Source: Dyadobacter sp. NIV53 (GTDB lineage: Bacteria > Bacteroidota > Bacteroidia > Cytophagales > Spirosomataceae). Taken from it: a DNA stretch of 64,000 bases. Where the stretch lies: assembly GCF_019711195.1 (NCBI RefSeq), contig NZ_CP081299.1, positions 5,118,501 to 5,182,500 on the forward strand, in the 5' to 3' direction. The translations under genes were made by a program, and so were the position numbers. Of the stretch, positions 61,748 to 64,000 are shown one piece after another (within the stretch, counting starts at the first letter, position 1; each line of letters begins with the position of its first letter). The notes beneath the pieces were generated by a model. The model ran no database searches and was not told the DNA's origin. It was given only the letters and a program-made list of their open reading frames with translations.

Positions 61748-63028
61748 TTAAATCTTTACCTGTTCCATTTTTGGAGCAAATAAATGCATCACACCCCAGG
61801 CCAGTAAATAAGCAAAACCGCAAATAATAAAGATAATATTATAACCTCCGCCGATATTTCCTGCCGCTTTGTAATTGTCCAGAATGATCCCAACTAAAAG
61901 CGGAAAAAGAATGCCTCCTACTGATCCGGCCATTCCGCCGATACCTACCACAGAACTAACAGCTTTCTTGGGAAACATATCCGAAGCTGTTGTGAAAATA
62001 TTAGCGCTCCACGCCTGGTGTGCAGCTGCCGCCAGACTGATCAGAAACACAGCCTGCCAGATATTGGTAGTGTACTGGGCGAGCATAATAGGTGTAACCA
62101 GAATAGCGAAAAACAGCATGGACATCTTCCGTGCACGGAAAATCGGCCAACCTTTTTTAATCAGATATCCTGATAAATAACCACCGCCAATACTGCCGAT
62201 CGTTGTTGCGGTATACACAATTACAAGTTCAAGGCTGGGTTTGGACAAGTTTAATTTAAATGCTTCTGCAAAATAGGAAGGCAGCCAGTACAGGAAAAAC
62301 CACCAGATCGGATCAGTCAGCATTTTACCGAAAACAAATGCCCAGGTTTGCCGTATTTTGAAAAGGTCCAGCCATTTTACTGGTTCTTCTTTACTTGTAT
62401 CCGGTTCATTGTCACTATGGATATAATCAAATTCTGCTTCGCTCAGGCTTTTTTGTTTGGCAGGAACTTCATAATATCTCCACCAGAAAAAGAGCCAGAC
62501 AAATCCTACTGCTCCGGTAATTAAAAACGCCTCCTGCCAGCCATAAGCACCCAAAATCCAGGGTACCATAATTGGGGCAACAACAGCGCCAATATTGGCT
62601 CCTGAATTAAAAATACCCGTTGCCAATGCACGTTCTTTTTTTGGGAACCATTCCGCAGTTGCCTTAATAGCTACCGGGAAATTACCAGCTTCTCCAAGGC
62701 CTAATAACGCCCTCATAAACCCAAAACTGAAAGTGCCCGTGGCCACCGCATGCAGAAGCGCCGCCAAACTCCAAACCACAACAGAAATGATGTAACCCAT
62801 TTTGGTACCAATGCGGTCAATTATAGCTCCAAAACCAATTAAAGAAATGGCATAAGCCGCCTGGAATGCCATAACGATGTGGCTGAAATCACTTTCTTTC
62901 CAGCCAAATTCCGCTTCCAAAGTTGGTTTAAGAAGGCCAAGTACTTGTCGGTCCAGATAATTGATCGTTGTAGCAGTGAAAAGCAATGCCACAACGCGCC
63001 ATCGGTATTTCGTCATCTGGTTTTCCAT
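61748..63028 (-). CDS. MFS transporter, hexuronate type
   Basis: 426 residues, twelve predicted membrane helices. The start RWRVVALLFTATTINYLDRQVLGLLKPTLEAEFGW, then GFGAIIDRIGTKMGY and GEAGNFPVAIKATAEWFPKKERALATGIFNSG, are typical of the anion:cation symporter branch that includes ExuT. It probably brings in galacturonate or glucuronate with protons. It lies 66 bases downstream of the tagaturonate reductase gene on the same strand, which supports that substrate. Confidence 0.93.
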   Translation of the reverse strand: MENQMTKYRWRVVALLFTATTINYLDRQVLGLLKPTLEAEFGWKESDFSHIVMAFQAAYAISLIGFGAIIDRIGTKMGYIISVVVWSLAALLHAVATGTFSFGFMRALLGLGEAGNFPVAIKATAEWFPKKERALATGIFNSGANIGAVVAPIMVPWILGAYGWQEAFLITGAVGFVWLFFWWRYYEVPAKQKSLSEAEFDYIHSDNEPDTSKEEPVKWLDLFKIRQTWAFVFGKMLTDPIWWFFLYWLPSYFAEAFKLNLSKPSLELVIVYTATTIGSIGGGYLSGYLIKKGWPIFRARKMSMLFFAILVTPIMLAQYTTNIWQAVFLISLAAAAHQAWSANIFTTASDMFPKKAVSSVVGIGGMAGSVGGILFPLLVGIILDNYKAAGNIGGGYNIIFIICGFAYLLAWGVMHLFAPKMEQVKI

Positions 63029-63094
63029 GAAATCAGGTAATTAGGTTTAGGTGGTAAATTTAAATTTATATCAGATCAGCAGTAGTAAACGGTT

Positions 63095-64000
63095 TCAGGC
63101 ATATTCCATGTTTCCCATAAATGCTTTCAGCGCGGCCATAGCTCCATTGGTTTTTATGGATTCCAGATACAAGACGACACTTTCTTCGATTACTCCCGTT
63201 TTTGTCAGGTCTTTTCCCCAGATAAACGGATCTTTCAGTATGGCGTGAACCATTTCAGGCAATGAAACGATCAGCCATTTCTGATAAAAATAAGCTGCTT
63301 TATTATCCTGGATCAGATAGTAATTGCCATTAAAAAGTCCGTAATATTTATCGCCATTCTTTTTTACAGATTTCATAAAATAGATATAAGCTGCAAAGCC
63401 AAAGGTGATATAATCGGGATTGGTCTGAAACTGTTTATCGTATTGTACAAAAACCGGCATAACCCGTGAAAGTATTTTTGCCGAATAATTAGAGGTAATA
63501 TTTAGCCATTTATGCTGAATATGATGATTTCTGAACCTGTCTAAAACGAGCCGTCCGAAATTCCGGGCAGTTTTTAAATCCAATGGATAGGGTATGGCCG
63601 AAGCAATTTCATTTTCCATCAGATTACTCAGATAAGCAGCGAAAAATCTGTTTCCCATCGCTTCCACTACCGTAGTAAAGCCACACAAATGAGCCAATCC
63701 GCCACCCAGTGTATGTCCTCCATTCAACAAGCGCAGTTTCAGTTCTTTATAGAGTTCAATATCAGGTTCAATAATTACGCCACTGCCAGCTTCACTGAAC
63801 GATAATTTCTTTTTTACACTTTCATTTCCTTCTATCGCCCATAAATGATAATGTTCAGTAATAATCATCAGGTCATCTTCATAACCCAGTTCTTCTTCCA
63901 TTTCTTTTTTCGTCGCCTCATCCGGTTTTCCCGGTACAATGCGGTCGACAAGCGAATTGCAAAAGGAGTTACTTTGTTCGAGCCAGTCTATAAAATTGCT
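63095..64000 (-). CDS. uxaB: Tagaturonate reductase (partial, start beyond the window)
   Basis: The frame is open to the window edge; 302 residues are visible out of about 480-500. The visible part runs FCNSLVDRIVPGKPDEATKKEMEEELGYEDDL, then HLWAIEG and, near its middle, NGGHTLGGGLAHLCGFTTVVEAM. These match the mannitol-dehydrogenase superfamily, UxaB branch. It reduces D-tagaturonate to D-altronate with NADH in galacturonate breakdown. The NAD-binding N-terminus is outside the window. It forms an operon with the hexuronate MFS gene. Confidence 0.92.
   Translation of the reverse strand, partial: SNFIDWLEQSNSFCNSLVDRIVPGKPDEATKKEMEEELGYEDDLMIITEHYHLWAIEGNESVKKKLSFSEAGSGVIIEPDIELYKELKLRLLNGGHTLGGGLAHLCGFTTVVEAMGNRFFAAYLSNLMENEIASAIPYPLDLKTARNFGRLVLDRFRNHHIQHKWLNITSNYSAKILSRVMPVFVQYDKQFQTNPDYITFGFAAYIYFMKSVKKNGDKYYGLFNGNYYLIQDNKAAYFYQKWLIVSLPEMVHAILKDPFIWGKDLTKTGVIEESVVLYLESIKTNGAMAALKAFMGNMEYA

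Noticed and set aside
1..64000. tRNA, rRNA, prophage or integrated element boundaries
   Set aside because: No tRNA-like TPsiC/anticodon arms, integrase, phage or conjugation genes were seen on reading both strands.

Overview
The window reads as chromosome of a Bacteroidota member, most likely order Cytophagales (Dyadobacter/Spirosoma-like). The evidence is the gldK-L-M-N type IX secretion and gliding genes at the left edge, a peptidase with a type IX C-terminal sorting domain, many lipoproteins, DUF families typical of this phylum (DUF4230, DUF5618, DUF2911), promoters of the Bacteroidota TTG-N20-TAnnTTTG type, and hardly any Shine-Dalgarno sequences. I saw no rRNA, no tRNA, no intact insertion sequence, no prophage and no CRISPR array.

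Layout. 1-3744: 3' end of gldK, then gldL, gldM, gldN. 3.9-6.3 kb: collagen-like lipoprotein, DUF4230 protein, miaA. 6.4-14.7 kb: a carboxynorspermidine/saccharopine dehydrogenase-like gene followed by a complete ebo cluster (eboA-B-C-D-E-F, all on the minus strand), a metabolite-export cluster best known from cyanobacteria and eustigmatophyte plastids. 14.9-23.3 kb: MgtC-like protein, DUF5618 protein, Xaa-Pro aminopeptidase, secreted subtilase, a pair of exported sugar oxidoreductase/isomerase genes, a lipoprotein and a sterol-desaturase-like enzyme. 23.8-31.6 kb: nucleoside-recognition (SpmAB-like) membrane protein, TolC plus HlyD efflux pair, higBA toxin-antitoxin, gpsA, a sialidase-like lipoprotein and rhamnose mutarotase. 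31.6-42.4 kb: PIN remnant, DEAD-box helicase, beta-lactamase-like hydrolase, DUF2911, sorbosone-dehydrogenase-like lipoprotein, a small TetR regulon (frameshifted regulator, thioesterase, SDR), DUF2798, fabF, a HAD phosphatase and an EamA transporter.

42.4-47 kb is the most rearranged part. A decayed VapC/PIN toxin with an apparently intact antitoxin sits between two copies of a 45-bp two-hairpin repeat, next to a 14-bp tandem repeat. A HEAT-repeat protein follows, then a matrixin-type metalloprotease preceded by seven near-identical 53-residue repeats (probably a seven-bladed propeller). 47-64 kb: AraC regulator, bestrophin, methyltransferase plus UbiA-like protein, a lone acyl carrier protein, M28 and M1 peptidases (the latter with a type IX sorting tail), a GH88/105 hydrolase, a frameshifted M17 aminopeptidase, an ATP-grasp enzyme, a lipoprotein, a REP-associated (RAYT) transposase remnant, an NTF2-like protein, a hexuronate-type MFS transporter and the start of a tagaturonate reductase gene. 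Hydrolase, rhamnose mutarotase, transporter and reductase fit a pectin/rhamnogalacturonan-degrading lifestyle.

Three items run through the window. Two genes (TetR and M17) are each broken by one missing base next to a homopolymer, so either true decay or sequence error is possible. Several intergenic spaces carry short direct repeats with a strict 7/14-bp period. Hairpin repeats and a RAYT remnant suggest a REP-type element family in this genome.
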